This document shows, piece after piece, positions 49,983 to 60,246 of a stretch of 64,000 nucleotides of DNA. The DNA lies in assembly GCF_000715075.1 (NCBI RefSeq), contig NC_134082.1, positions 194,421,948 through 194,485,947 on the forward strand, written 5' to 3'. The notes under the pieces are model-generated. The model did not search any database. It had not been told where the DNA came from and saw nothing but the letters and a program-made list of their open reading frames with translations. Made by a program: the position numbers and the translations under genes. Numbering within the stretch: the first letter of the stretch is position 1; each line of letters starts with the position of its first letter. The DNA comes from Nicotiana tabacum. Lineage: Eukaryota > Streptophyta > Magnoliopsida > Solanales > Solanaceae.

Positions 49983-52389
49983 ATTCTCAACTAATTTTCA
50001 ATGTCCTGTTTAAATTTCAAGGACAAAGAGGGCAAGGTTTGAGAGAATATAAGAAAGTAAATGGTTTGGCCATCAAGGAAAGAATATATAGGAAAAAGAA
50101 AAATGTAAAAGAGCATCTAAGCTGCTGCATGGATACGCAATTTCATGAAAAGGGGAAAACAAAAGAACAGGATAAGTCTTAAAGAATTGAAATTCATATG
50201 CACCTTTTTTACACAAGGAAGGAAAAGGAAAGATGGGGCTGTTAAAAACTAGCAAGATCTGCTGAAGCAAACCGACCATCAGGCTTTTTGGCCAACAAAA
50301 TTTTTTTTTCTTTTAAAGTTTTTTGCTGCACATTAGTGCTTTCAAGATTCAATGTACGTAAGCAAATACTAATATGTGAGTGAAGGAAGGGGGTGAAATT
50401 GGCTTGAGAATGGGAGAAACAACAGAACGCTACACATGAAATGATGACTAGATTGCAGTATGGGTCACTAAAGATTGTTCAAGGGAATATATTCTTTGCT
50501 GAACAATGACCAACTTTATATCTAAAAGTGAAAACACGCTTGCCACTCACTTCCCCTTTTATGCCAGAAAAAAACATAAGGTGGACGGTGGACCTCAATA
50601 GCTTAATCAGCATATCCCAGATCAAAGTTACTGATATAACATTTCATCTTTCTCTATCTTTCTTGGTGGTAGAGTAGTTCTTAAGCAACATTTCTTTAAA
50701 AATATGCATCTAAATAGCTTATATCACTACGTTAAAGAAAGACAACTACTCCAATTAGTTTTTCCTTACTCTGTTTATGGAATCATTTTTCTCAATAGCC
50801 ACGCCTAAAGGTCTCTCAGCAACAATAGCATAATAGTGTGGCTAAGATTAAGAAGCGATAAAGAATACTGATAATCTTATATGATCACCGAGGTTCTGGA
50901 ATTGTTCAAATGAGATTAAGATAGTGGTTTCGAAACAACATAATGTTCATTGGTTTCCTCGGATCTTATGATGAACAATCAATAAGCCACTGAATCCCCC
51001 TATATGAAGTGCTTATAACTTTATTTACTTCCTCCTTGCTATTCCAATTGAAAGCGTTGATAAGTGTATATGGAATATTTGCTTATCCTCCACTTTTACA
51101 TCTTAACCAGAGGAAATAGCACTTATATTTCCTCTTTTATATCCGGTCTAGCTATCTATCCCTTCTTGTTGCCATCCAAGGAGAAATATGTTCAGTTAAC
51201 AAGAACATTATATCAACCTTATTTTGCACCTTAGTACCTTAAAAACACACACTAGCTTTCCTCTCTTTTATAGAAAGTTCAATTTACATACTCGATTTAT
51301 GACAGAAACAAGTTTCCAGAAAATTACTAGTAGTAATTTTGAGTTAGTAAGCTAAAGAAGGAAGCATGAGTCACAGTTCAGAAGTAAAAGATCCAAGGAC
51401 CATCCTTCTCTCGTTTAGAACCTTTCAAAGTACTATATGCAAAATTGCAATTAATTAAATGCAAAGAAATTTGTTAGACATATGGAGAAGAAAAGAGCAT
51501 GTCAACAACTATTCAAGTTATCATCCCCTTTTTGCTTTAATTGAAGTGTAGTGTACCATTTTCCGCAGCAAATGTTATGTCAAAGTAATCCAAGATATGC
51601 AGCATCAGAATCAAGCAGATTAAATTCCTATGCCACTTACATACCGATTTACCTTTTGCGGGGAAAGAATATGAAAGTGCCTATTCCTCAAAACTCAAGA
51701 AAAGCAACTGCCACGCTCTAAAGTCTATGTGATCCCACCAAAATATATCAGCTGTTTCTGATTTTAATTAGTCAATCTTTTATACTTTCTACTCTTCTTT
51801 TTCTCCCAGATATCAGATTCTTTGCCTTGTCTGACAACTGATGCTAACTTCTTTAGCTCTCCAAGTGAGGCCACTCTCCATAATCATACTATATGGTTTT
51901 AATTTGCTAAAGACTAGTGCTGGTGGTTGGAAAGTAAATATTCCTTTCTTGGTGCAATGTCTGCTAAAAAACAATATATAAATTTATGGAAGGCCTCTCA
52001 CCTCTTAGAGGTAGCAACTCCAGGTCTTTAACTATTTACACAGTAATTACCCTCATCTTGCCTGAATTATGATAAACCATTTACATATTAGGCACTGAAA
52101 TGGATGCTAATAAGTGGTGATCACAGTCTGTGATGATCATGTAAGTAACTAAAAACAGTAATTTTGAGAGACGTAAACATGTAATTATTGATATACAGAG
52201 TGCAAATTCTAGCAAAACATATTTCAAAACTTCAACTGGCACATACATGCTTCACTACAGGTACAAAGATCCATAAATCTAAGCTGAAACTTATCAGTCA
52301 ACTATTATTGGTTGAGTATAAACTACTACAGACCTAGATCTTACCTAAGAGAATACCAGCTAAATGTATCGGCTATAGAAACTACATTG
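49983..52389. other. Intergenic region between NTF2 and OST3/6
   Basis: AT-rich with no recognised gene or element. It holds the NTF2 promoter at its left side. Small frames (49856-50182, 50073-50279) overlap the NTF2 start on both strands and show no domain. The 3' UTR of the OST3/6 gene should lie at about 52200-52389. Confidence 0.5.
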
Positions 52390-53424
52390 CTACATCCAAC
52401 TTGAAGGCCAATAAGCATGAACACCATATCCAGTCTTCCAATTATCCAAGTAAATCACCTTCTTTACTGCCCAAAATGAAACGATGAGCCCAAAAGCCAT
52501 AAACAACCTCTGCGCTGTCCTGTTCTTCACAAAAACCAAAACATGAGTCATAAATGCCAATAACAATCCAACAACCATGTACAAGAATCCAACAGCAAAA
52601 CCTTCAGTCCCTAACTGCATCCCAGATGCTTGGTAAAAGAAAATCATCTTCGAATTCCCTGCATCATTCCTATCCTCCAAATACATCGGCACTTTCCTAA
52701 TTATACTATGCATTGTCCCTGAAACACTAAAAAAGTACACGAAAATCGACCCGGTCATCCACATATACTTATCATGCAATAGGGTTTTTCCAGAAATAAT
52801 CTTTTTCACCAAAAATGGACTCCAAATCAAGAATACACCACCAATAGCAGCCATCATTTTCTTGGAAATTGCTGGGGGTCGATGAATGGGACCCACATTA
52901 ACCTCCACATTCGCCTCTACAAACTCCTTCATCGACTCAGCTCCCCTTGAATAACCGGAAGCATCCATTGGAACACTATCCCTTTTCAAATCCGTTAAAA
53001 AAAAGGGTAATAACCGAATATGGGGTAAAGACTTGAGTTCAAACAAGGCGAAAGAAGATTGAGATTCTTGAAACTCAATGACGAAGAAGAAGATGTGAGT
53101 GTTGTTGCTGTTTTTGGGGTGGTTGACGAGGAAAGAAAAGGAGAGAAGGGAGAATTCACGCTTGAAAGCAGGGAGATTGATGTCGGGTTTCGAGTGGAGC
53201 TGTTTGGCGTCAAAGAAAATGAGGGAAGAGAAAGGTTTAGGGGAAGGGATAGAGAGGATGCGTTGGAGAAGGGAGTCATTGAGGTGGATAACGCCGGTGG
53301 GTGATTGTGATCGGAGGTTGATCAGTTCGGAGAGTAAGTCGTCAGAAGAATTGGAATGAGTGTATATGGGTGCAAGGAGAAAGAGAAGAGTGATGAGTAG
53401 AACAGATGATGGAGAGATTGCCAT
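52390..53424 (-). CDS. OST3/6: Oligosaccharyltransferase subunit OST3/OST6 (MAGT1/TUSC3 family)
   Basis: Intronless, 344 residues, complete. It is a subunit of the ER oligosaccharyltransferase that N-glycosylates nascent proteins. Residues 1-22 are a signal peptide. A luminal thioredoxin-like domain runs to about 170 (FSSLIFFDAKQLHSK at 65-79; FALFELKSLPHIRLLP at 125-140). Four membrane segments follow at about 190-208, 220-241, 276-298 and 306-325, and the conserved end reads DNWKTGYGVHAYWPSSW. The GTMHSIIRKVPMY loop is typical of the family. The thioredoxin region has no CxxC pair, in contrast with yeast Ost3p/Ost6p; plant members known to me also lack it. The start is the only Met before a clear signal peptide. 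Confidence 0.94.
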   Translation of the reverse strand: MAISPSSVLLITLLFLLAPIYTHSNSSDDLLSELINLRSQSPTGVIHLNDSLLQRILSIPSPKPFSSLIFFDAKQLHSKPDINLPAFKREFSLLSFSFLVNHPKNSNNTHIFFFVIEFQESQSSFALFELKSLPHIRLLPFFLTDLKRDSVPMDASGYSRGAESMKEFVEANVEVNVGPIHRPPAISKKMMAAIGGVFLIWSPFLVKKIISGKTLLHDKYMWMTGSIFVYFFSVSGTMHSIIRKVPMYLEDRNDAGNSKMIFFYQASGMQLGTEGFAVGFLYMVVGLLLAFMTHVLVFVKNRTAQRLFMAFGLIVSFWAVKKVIYLDNWKTGYGVHAYWPSSWM

Positions 53425-55540
53425 TGTTAGTTAGATTGATGAGAAAATATGGAGGGTTTCATGCATGCAGAAACAGAAATGTTGAGAGTGTATGTGTTGG
53501 AAGAGCAAGATATGGGTCTGTGGTTTGATTTTGGGTCGGGTCTTATTGACTGAGTAAGATTTGTATGTGGATACACAGATTACAGACACGTAAGAATACT
53601 TGAATGGTAATTGGTAAGAGTGGAAGTTCCACGAACTGTAGGAAACTTTATACTGGAAGTTGTTACTGAAATTGCATTCCTAGCCTACAACACTCCAAAA
53701 TGGATTTGGGTTTTAGAATTTTTTTTTTTTAAATTCAATCAGATTATTAAGAAATAAAAATATCTATTTTTAGTGAATTTAAACATAATTATTTATTTTT
53801 AATTTTCAATACTTCCATCGAAATACGCATACTATTCATTTTTAAAATCAACTCAAGCACCTAAACGTTGTCTTTCAGCACTTGGTGTTTTAAAGATACT
53901 ATTGTTTAGCTAAAGCTAAACAGAATAAAATCGTGTAACCGAGGGAAATGTTAGAATCAATGAAGACGAAAAAGCATATATGCAGTTGCGGATGCGCATT
54001 CTCTAATCATAAGCTTGATCTTTCCCTTATTTCTAATATATAAAATGTCAAACTTTTTTCTTTTTTTTTAAATGTCAAACTTAGTAGGGCTCGAACCTAC
54101 AATATCACCATTATTTTTTGGGTGTTTTTGCTGTAACATCTAACCTTTTGAAAATCTATGGTGAAACTGGTTAAGAGTCTCAAAACAGACATCAACTGCT
54201 GAAGACAAATATATGGAAGCAACAAAACACTTCAAGAAACAGTACAAATAAGTACTAACATAATATCCCAAAAATTAATAATCAATTTCAGTGCAAAATA
54301 TAAGCTGCAGCACTACAAGTCTACAATTAGGCAACTCTACTGATTTCAGCTGCAAAAAGGTAAGCTCTTCCTACAAGATCAAGGAGAAGTTCATTTAGCA
54401 TAAATTGGATCCACAGCACTTCAGAAATTTTGGCACAGGAAGTATATAGTGCTGATCTCCTGGTGCAGTAGTATTATTATGTCAAATCAAGCAGCAGAAT
54501 TTGGACCATAATTGGACTAGCAAAGCATTAGCTGTCTGTTTGAATCACCATATTCTCCCATGGCAAAAAAGCACTAGCACAATGACTTTCTTCAATTTAA
54601 GGCAAGTACTATATAAGCAAATTGCATGGTCCTGTATGGATTTTAAGTTCAAACTGTTTGCTGATTCCGTAGAATAAAAAATTATTGACGAAGTCAAGAT
54701 GCCTCGATGCATTTCCATGTTTATCTTGCAATGATTAAACCCCCAAGAAAATGGCGGTTTACAAAGACTGTACATTGCAAAGTCAAGATGCTGCTGCCTC
54801 CTAGTTGAAAATTACACTTTAGAAGGCACAATATATAAAACAAGTAATCTATGTCATTCATAAAATCACCAAAGTTTTTGGACCGACATATATGATATAT
54901 ACACATTTTTAAGTCTGTAAAACTGAAATGAGTGGAAACTTCGGAACCAAATGTAGGAATTTGGAACATACCAAAGCGAAGAATTGGAATTTGGAGAGAT
55001 ATCAGGCTCCTAATAACCATGGCCACTGCCATCACATTGCAAAAGAGACGAAAATCATATTTTGCACCTTCTGAATTTACAGAGGCATAAATTTTCATCA
55101 AGTAGAAATATCTGCTTTTACATTCACTAAGCTCAAGCCTGTCCTAATAATCTTTTAGAAAACAACCATATAAAAGAATCAGGAGTAAAATTTGAAACTG
55201 AAGCACTTCTCTACATCACTCTCAGCACTAAATATGTCACTAAGGGGCCATCTTCTAGCTTATGTTTGACGCTTGCACTTGCGTTGGAAAGAACTTCGAG
55301 TGTGAGTCCTCACCATTTTTCTGCCTCCAATACCTTCATCCCTAATCAGCACAAGGGGAGATTCCTCATGGATCACCCATATCAGCGTGCAGATAGGTTA
55401 TGACACCTGGTGTTCAGTTTTGAGACTTGAGATTACCCTCGAAACATTTCCACTAATACTATAACAACTTCAGACAGCATATCATTAACTTCCGTGACAC
55501 GCGCATCTTAAATACTTTATTAATGAAGAAGTGACGTATG
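53425..55540. other. Intergenic region between OST3/6 and the PPR gene
   Basis: The left end holds the OST3/6 promoter, without a convincing TATA box. A tRNA T-arm-like word (GTAGGTTCGAGCCCTAC on the minus strand, about 54083-54099) may be a SINE remnant. The minus-strand frame at 54721-55101 (126 codons) has no recognised domain. Part of 54300-55540 could be the long 3' UTR of the PPR transcript. Confidence 0.45.
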
Positions 55541-55660
55541 AAAAAAAGGCAGCCCGGTGCACTAAGCTCCCGCTATGCACGCAGTCCGGGGAAAGGACAA
55601 ACCAAAACGATCTATTGTAAGCAGCATGCCTTACCCTGCATTTTTGCAAGAGGTTGTTAA
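55541..55660 (-). mobile_element. Au-type SINE, 5'-truncated
   Basis: The minus strand reads TGCAGGGTAAGGC...CTTACAATAGATC...CCCCGGACTGC...GCATAGCGGGAGCTTAGTGC then ACCGGGCTGCC and a T run. This matches my memory of the Au SINE body and 3' end, a family common in Solanaceae and some grasses. The tRNA-derived head is missing. It is about 305 bp beyond the PPR stop codon. Confidence 0.8.
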
Positions 55661-55965
55661 GTGGATATATTAAACAGCAAAAGAAACTACGGGTTCCACT
55701 TAATAGATATTTACAATAACTTTAAAAATCATGGAGAACATATTTAAAAGGGGGAAATAGAGAAGTAATAGAAATTACCTTTTGTAAGTAGAGAACATAT
55801 TAATTTTTCAACTTGTACGCTGTTCCATTTGTGCATATAGGGATACCATAATTGGATGGCGAGCATCATGCCATCACGAAAATCTACTCCCAGATGAGCA
55901 GCCATGTTGTACAGTATGTATAGTAAGGGAAGAAATAAAATATGACTGAAGCCAAAATATATTAT

Positions 55966-57723
55966 TTAGCCAAACCCAGAAATCAAACGCTTATATGCTT
56001 TTGTGTGGGGTTTAAGCCCCAATTTCAACATCTCATCATGCAATCTCATTGCTTTTCTAAATTCCTTTTCCTGACATAGCCCCCTAACCATGATTGAAAA
56101 ACTTTCACTGCTTAACATGTCATGAGTTCTCATGTAATCAAAGATCCTTAGAGCTTCTTCACGCCGTCTTGATTTAAACAACCTATCGAGTAGTATAGTG
56201 TAGGTCTTTACATCTAAAGCAACACCAAGTCTCTCTAGTTCAGTATGTAAAGAAATGGTAGAATCAATCCTTCTGCTAAAGCAATAGTGACGCACCAAAG
56301 AGCTACAACAAAACGATTCAAGCTGAAGTCCTCTCTGAAGAATAACATTCAGAAGCTCCTCAGCTTCTTTCCACTTACGCATTTCACACAGAGAAAAAAT
56401 AAATTTAGACACTTGAGATATGGGAGGAGCGAATCCTCTTCCTATCAAGTCTTTCAACAAACCGCTGACTTCTTCTGATGGATTTTCGTTGCATAGGACA
56501 CTCATGAAGGCACTATAGCATTTGTCATTGATGACAACTTTCCTGTCAATTATAATGTTGTACATCGAAATAGCATCGTCAACTATACCTTCCTTGGAAA
56601 GTGCCCTCAGCATAGATCCATAAGTGTTATCTTGCAGTTCAATCTTTTTTTCAGAAGCTTCCCTGAAAAATAATTCAGCTGCATATGTCTTTCCCAAATC
56701 AGAGAACTTCTGAATTACAGAATTGTAATCGGGCGACATAACTTTTGGAAAATGTCCTTTCTCCACCATGGAACTCAGCACTGAGTCTATTACTTCGGCA
56801 TTTTGATATTTGCAAGCACCATTAAGAATTGAGCTAAAAGTACTAAAGGTAGGATCAATAGATTTCCCATACATATCATTTAAATATCCAAATGCAGCTT
56901 CAAAATTCCCTCTTTTGGAGTAACAGTCTATAAGTATATTATACATAACAGGACTACATAAACCCTTGTCAATAATAGGAACAATTTTCTCAAATTTCCC
57001 ATCTTTACAGAGCATCTGAGCAATTAAGGAACAAGTAAGCACATTCTCCTGAACCCCATTCCTAATTATAGAACCATAATAACGCCAAGCCAATCTTAAC
57101 TCATTCTTTCTATACAGCAAATTGAGCAGTGCATTGCAACTATCAGTAGATATAAAATACCCATATTCTCTAGCATTTCTATAAACTTGAAGAGCTTCAA
57201 AGAACAAACCTTTATTGCAATAACTATCTAGAACTGAGCTCAATACTGAAACCTGAATGTGAAAGTCAGCAGCTTTGAATGAATGAATCAAGAAATCAAC
57301 AATTTGGGTTGGTGGGTATGTTTGAATGAGAGAATCCAATATGGGTTTTGCGGGTTTGGATAGTCCGGACCCGAGAAGTACATAAACAAGGGTACAAAGA
57401 ATTTTGGCATCAGGTTGGAACCCAAGATTGTTCTTTGCATAGTGGAAGAAGTGTAAAGAGACTTGTGGGTTGGTTTTTTGGGTTTTGTGGAGGATTTGAA
57501 GGAAGAGAGATGGAGTTAATTGTGAGGAAGAAAGTTTGAGGTTCTTGAGAAGTGAAGGCCAGAGGTTTGTTTGTCTTTGTAAGAGAATAGAGGATATTAG
57601 GGAAACTAATTGGGTTTGTTTGAATTGGTTTCTCCAATCTTGGGACTTTGGTGTTGTTGTTACAGTGATTGCTGTTGTGAGTGAATTCTTGAAGAGGAAG
57701 AGGGCTCTAGAGGCAATGGTCAT
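55966..57723 (-). CDS. P-class pentatricopeptide repeat protein, probably organellar
   Basis: Intronless, 585 residues. PPR proteins of this class bind organelle RNA and act in its processing, stability or translation. The N-terminus (MTIASRALFLFKNSLTTAIT) is rich in Ser, Thr and basic residues without acids, fitting a mitochondrial or plastid presequence. From about residue 100 to the end at least eleven 35-residue units can be read, for example YNILIDCYSKRGNFEAAFGY, TYGSMLRALSKEGIVDDAIS, TYTILLDRLFKSRRREEALR and FSIMVRGLCQEKEFRKAMRL. There is no C-terminal E, DYW or SMR domain. It resembles Arabidopsis At4g21170 from memory (not checked). The start codon sits just before the presequence; no upstream in-frame Met was noted. 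Confidence 0.93.
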   Translation of the reverse strand: MTIASRALFLFKNSLTTAITVTTTPKSQDWRNQFKQTQLVSLISSILLQRQTNLWPSLLKNLKLSSSQLTPSLFLQILHKTQKTNPQVSLHFFHYAKNNLGFQPDAKILCTLVYVLLGSGLSKPAKPILDSLIQTYPPTQIVDFLIHSFKAADFHIQVSVLSSVLDSYCNKGLFFEALQVYRNAREYGYFISTDSCNALLNLLYRKNELRLAWRYYGSIIRNGVQENVLTCSLIAQMLCKDGKFEKIVPIIDKGLCSPVMYNILIDCYSKRGNFEAAFGYLNDMYGKSIDPTFSTFSSILNGACKYQNAEVIDSVLSSMVEKGHFPKVMSPDYNSVIQKFSDLGKTYAAELFFREASEKKIELQDNTYGSMLRALSKEGIVDDAISMYNIIIDRKVVINDKCYSAFMSVLCNENPSEEVSGLLKDLIGRGFAPPISQVSKFIFSLCEMRKWKEAEELLNVILQRGLQLESFCCSSLVRHYCFSRRIDSTISLHTELERLGVALDVKTYTILLDRLFKSRRREEALRIFDYMRTHDMLSSESFSIMVRGLCQEKEFRKAMRLHDEMLKLGLKPHTKAYKRLISGFG

Positions 57724-58019
57724 TTGAGTTATGGGTGCAAAGAGAACTGATTCAATTGGGAAGGGAATTGCAGAGTGAATTTTCTATGGGTAAATTGGGG
57801 GCAAATTTGTAATACATATCTATACACTATTGGAAACTTTATTACCCTTCCTAGCCAAGTTTCAATTTAATTACATCATATATACAAATTTACTAATTAT
57901 ATACACTTTAGGAATTAAATAAGTATCCTTTTATATTAGGAATCAATTATTTCTCATCCTTATTCTCTCTCCCTCATGCGCTCACTCTCTCCGTCTCTCT
58001 CTCTTTCTCTGCTCTCTCT
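57724..58019. other. PPR 5' flank and CT-rich tract
   Basis: Holds the PPR leader, then AT-rich DNA and a CT-rich run (57957-58045). No gene seen. Confidence 0.5.
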
Positions 58020-58367
58020 CTCTCTACGTTTCTCTCTATCTCTCCATCCTAATTCTAGTAATGTAGAGTAAAGGAAAAGAGAGCAGCAATTCCACCATTG
58101 GCAGTCATTAAAAAGTTTTGAAACTTTGAACTCGAATTTAGGTTTTCAAAAAATATTATTTGTTTGAATTGGGTGTTGTTGCAAACAATTGGGAGTTCTT
58201 TCTACGTCTCTCTCTATCTCTCAATCTCTAATTCCAGTAGTGTAAAGCAAAGGAAAAGAGAACAACAATTCCACCATTGACAGCCATTAAAAAGCTTTGA
58301 ATTCGAATTTGGGTTTTTTAAAATCATTATTTGTTTGGATTGGGTGTTATTGCAAATAATTGAGAAT
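58020..58367. repeat. Tandem duplication, two units of about 170-180 bp
   Basis: Copy 1 (58020-58198) and copy 2 (58199-58367) both contain CTACGT(T/C)TCTCTCTATCTCTC, AAGGAAAAGAGA, AGCAATTCCACCATTG-like sequence and TTTGTTTG(A/G)ATTGGGTGTT. They differ at about 15% of positions by eye. Unclassified repeat; no coding sequence. Confidence 0.8.
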
Positions 58368-58450
58368 ATGATTTGGAGTTTATATCTCAATTTTGAGGGT
58401 ATTTTGGTGAAGATTAGACTTGATTTTCGCTGAATTTCATATTGAAACTC

Positions 58451-58500
58451 GAAGAAGAAGAAGAAGAAGAAGAAGAAGAAGAAGAAGAAGAAGAAGAAGA
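58451..58500 (+). repeat. (GAA)n microsatellite
   Basis: An uninterrupted run of about 16-17 GAA units. The poly-Phe minus-strand frame crossing it is an artefact. Confidence 0.95.
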
Positions 58501-58595
58501 CATGACATACATTATACTTACGAAATTGTAATAAAATTGTAGCACAATTTTTTCTGAAGAATTCGCCATGATATACCTGATCCATGCATAATATC

Positions 58596-58676
58596 ATGCT
58601 GAGTGGACTAAAGCGGCGGATTGCTAATCCGTTGTACGAGTTAATCGTACCGAGGGTTCGAATCCCTCTCTTTCCG
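58596..58676 (+). pseudogene. trnS-GCU: Plastid trnS-GCU fragment (nuclear plastid DNA)
   Basis: Plastid-type sequence from the D arm (CTGAGTGGACTAAAGCGGCG) through anticodon GCU (GGATTGCTAATCC), the long variable arm (GTACGAGTTAATCGTAC), the T arm (GAGGGTTCGAATCCCTC) and the 3' acceptor strand (TCTTTCCG). The 5' acceptor strand is missing, replaced by ATATCATG, so the acceptor stem cannot form. Confidence 0.88.
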
Positions 58677-58797
58677 TTGATGACTTGATTTTTTTTTCAA
58701 ATTTCGAAATCCTTTGTTCTTATTCTTAGTTAAATGTGTGGAATAGACCAAATCATAAGAAAATTGGAAAATCAAGCAAGGAAAAACCTTTTTTATT

Positions 58798-58855
58798 TTA
58801 TTCTTCACGTCCAGGATTACGTCTGGGATCATTAGATAGGAATCCAAAGATGAAG
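58798..58855 (-). pseudogene. psbI: Plastid psbI 3' end (nuclear plastid DNA)
   Basis: The minus strand reads [19 protein letters not shown] and a stop, the end of the photosystem II PsbI protein, with Arg where Gly is usual (SNDPGRNPG). It lies opposite in strand to trnS-GCU and about 120 bp away, as in plastid genomes. The N-terminal half is absent. Confidence 0.85.
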
Positions 58856-58856
58856 A

Positions 58857-59118
58857 TGGCACTCCGGAGAAGCAAATCTTGATTGAACCTATGTTTGCTC
58901 AATGGATACAATCCGCTCATGGTAAAACTTCATATGGGTTCGATGTACTTTTATCTTCAACGAGTGGTCCAGCATTCAATGCGGGTCGAAGCATCTGGTT
59001 GCCGGGTTGGTTAAATGCTGTTAATGAAAATAGTAATTCATTATTTTTAACAATAGGTCCTGGAGACTTTTTGGTTCATCATGCTATTGCTCTTGGTTTA
59101 CATACAACTACATTGATC
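58857..59118 (+). pseudogene. psaB: Plastid psaB internal fragment (nuclear plastid DNA)
   Basis: Reads [16 protein letters not shown], then [40 protein letters not shown] and [14 protein letters not shown], an internal part of photosystem I PsaB. It joins the psbI piece directly, although psbI and psaB are far apart in plastid genomes. It is followed by unrelated sequence after TTTLI. Confidence 0.92.
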
Positions 59119-59280
59119 AAAAAAGTTTTCACCTTCAATCATAAACAATACTTCGCTAGAAAATTTGAAAGAGAGGGTTAGAATAAATAGGATTCATACT
59201 ATCTTTCTTCCGAATACTGATTACCAAGAATTTGAACAAAAAGTGGATACGGTTGCTAAAAAACCATTATCAACAGAAAT
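59119..59280 (+). pseudogene. Further plastid-like fragment, possibly ycf1
   Basis: Two frames joined by a one-base shift near 59165 read [14 protein letters not shown] and then [20 protein letters not shown] and KKPLSTEI. From memory this resembles part of plastid ycf1 (Tic214), but I am not certain. It ends at an AT microsatellite-like run near 59285. Confidence 0.4.
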
Positions 59281-59289
59281 TGATTGTAT

Positions 59290-59690
59290 TCTGTTGTTTA
59301 TATATATATATATATTTAACTATTGTATGAAAGTTGAACAATATTGTATAAAAATTGCATTTAAGTTGTATGATATTGTAGTTGTATATAATTGAGTAGA
59401 AATAATGTATGAATATTGTAGATAAGTTGTATAATATATAATTAGTTGTATGAAATTTATTTTTACTATGCATAAATCAGATACAAAATATACAAAAGAC
59501 ATATTGTATAAATTTTGTATTTAAGTTGTACGATATTGTGGTTATATAACTGAGTAGAAATAATGTATAAAAATTGTAGATAAGTTGTATAATATAAAAT
59601 TAGTTGTATGAAATTTATTTTTACTATGTATAAATCAGATACAAAATATACAAAAGACATATTGTATAAAAATTATATTTAAGTGGTATA
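59290..59690. repeat. AT-rich tandem duplication, two units of about 180 bp
   Basis: The words TTTAAGTTGTA(T/C)GATATTGT, GAGTAGAAATAATGTAT, GTAGATAAGTTGTATAATAT and CATAAATCAGATACAAAATA occur in the same order twice (about 59360-59500 and 59518-59660). Minus-strand frames repeating MSFVYFVSDL are shadows of this duplication. Confidence 0.8.
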
Positions 59691-59839
59691 ATATTGGTGG
59701 ATTTCAGTCGGGTCATTTTTTGGTAAAAATCGTGTGGGGTAGTCACTTTTTAAAATAATATTTACTTTTTATCCAGCATTTTTAATACTTAGCAATAGTA
59801 ACCACTAGTCTATTAAAATTAATATGAAAAGATTGTGTA

Positions 59840-60172
59840 CCCTTTCTTCTATCTCTTTCATGTATATTCTCGGCACAAAGTTTCTCATTCTCGTTCCTTA
59901 GTTGTGTGTTCTCATGGCGTTCGTGATGATCCTGGGCAAAATAATGAAAACAATGTCGTTGTAACAATTATTACATTGAATGCTGGAATTTAATGTTATT
60001 TTTAATTTTGTGTTTAGAAAATTGATGCTAAAATAGAAAAGACTAGCTAATTACCTTCATTTGAGTATGCTTGTTTTCGAACCAAAACTTAATTTGCAAA
60101 GGCTCTAACCTTAATCTTTTCCCCAACTCTTTCCTTTGTTTATCATCTGGATGAGGGCATTCTTTGAAAAAA
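59840..60172 (-). pseudogene. HD-ZIP IV homeobox gene fragment, two exons with intron
   Basis: Minus strand exon A (60172-60055) reads [20 protein letters not shown] then [19 protein letters not shown], the last two-thirds of an HD-ZIP class IV homeodomain. After a 123-bp GT-AG intron, exon B (59931-about 59840) reads HHERHENTQLRNENEKLCAE then NIHERDRRK, the start of the zipper region. Both splice sites are intact and exon edges match where HD-ZIP IV genes have introns. The recognition helix has WFENKH where family members have WFQNRR. The START domain and N-terminal part are absent. It lies among repeats and is probably a captured or duplicated fragment. Confidence 0.8.
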
Positions 60173-60199
60173 CTGTCAAATGACCAATTGATTAATTGT

Positions 60200-60246
60200 A
60201 ATAACAACAACAACGTCAATAATAAACCCAGTATAATCCCACAAGT
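60200..60246 (+). repeat. Possible TS-type SINE tail
   Basis: AACAACAACAACGTCAATAA then ACCCAGTATAATCCCACAAG resembles the ACAACAACAACCCAGTATAATCCCAC tail of Solanaceae TS SINEs as I remember it. Only the tail is visible. Confidence 0.35.

Noticed and set aside
54083..54099. tRNA gene suggested by GTAGGTTCGAGCCCTAC on the minus strand
   Set aside because: Only a T-arm-like hairpin is present; no matching acceptor, D or anticodon arms could be found. It may be a SINE B box.
58214..58597. 127-codon minus-strand frame with a poly-Phe run
   Set aside because: Created by the GAA microsatellite and the duplicated unit; no domain.
58879..59181. Functional photosystem I gene in the nucleus
   Set aside because: Only about 87 codons of psaB are present, fused to other plastid pieces without start or targeting signal; it is plastid-derived junk.
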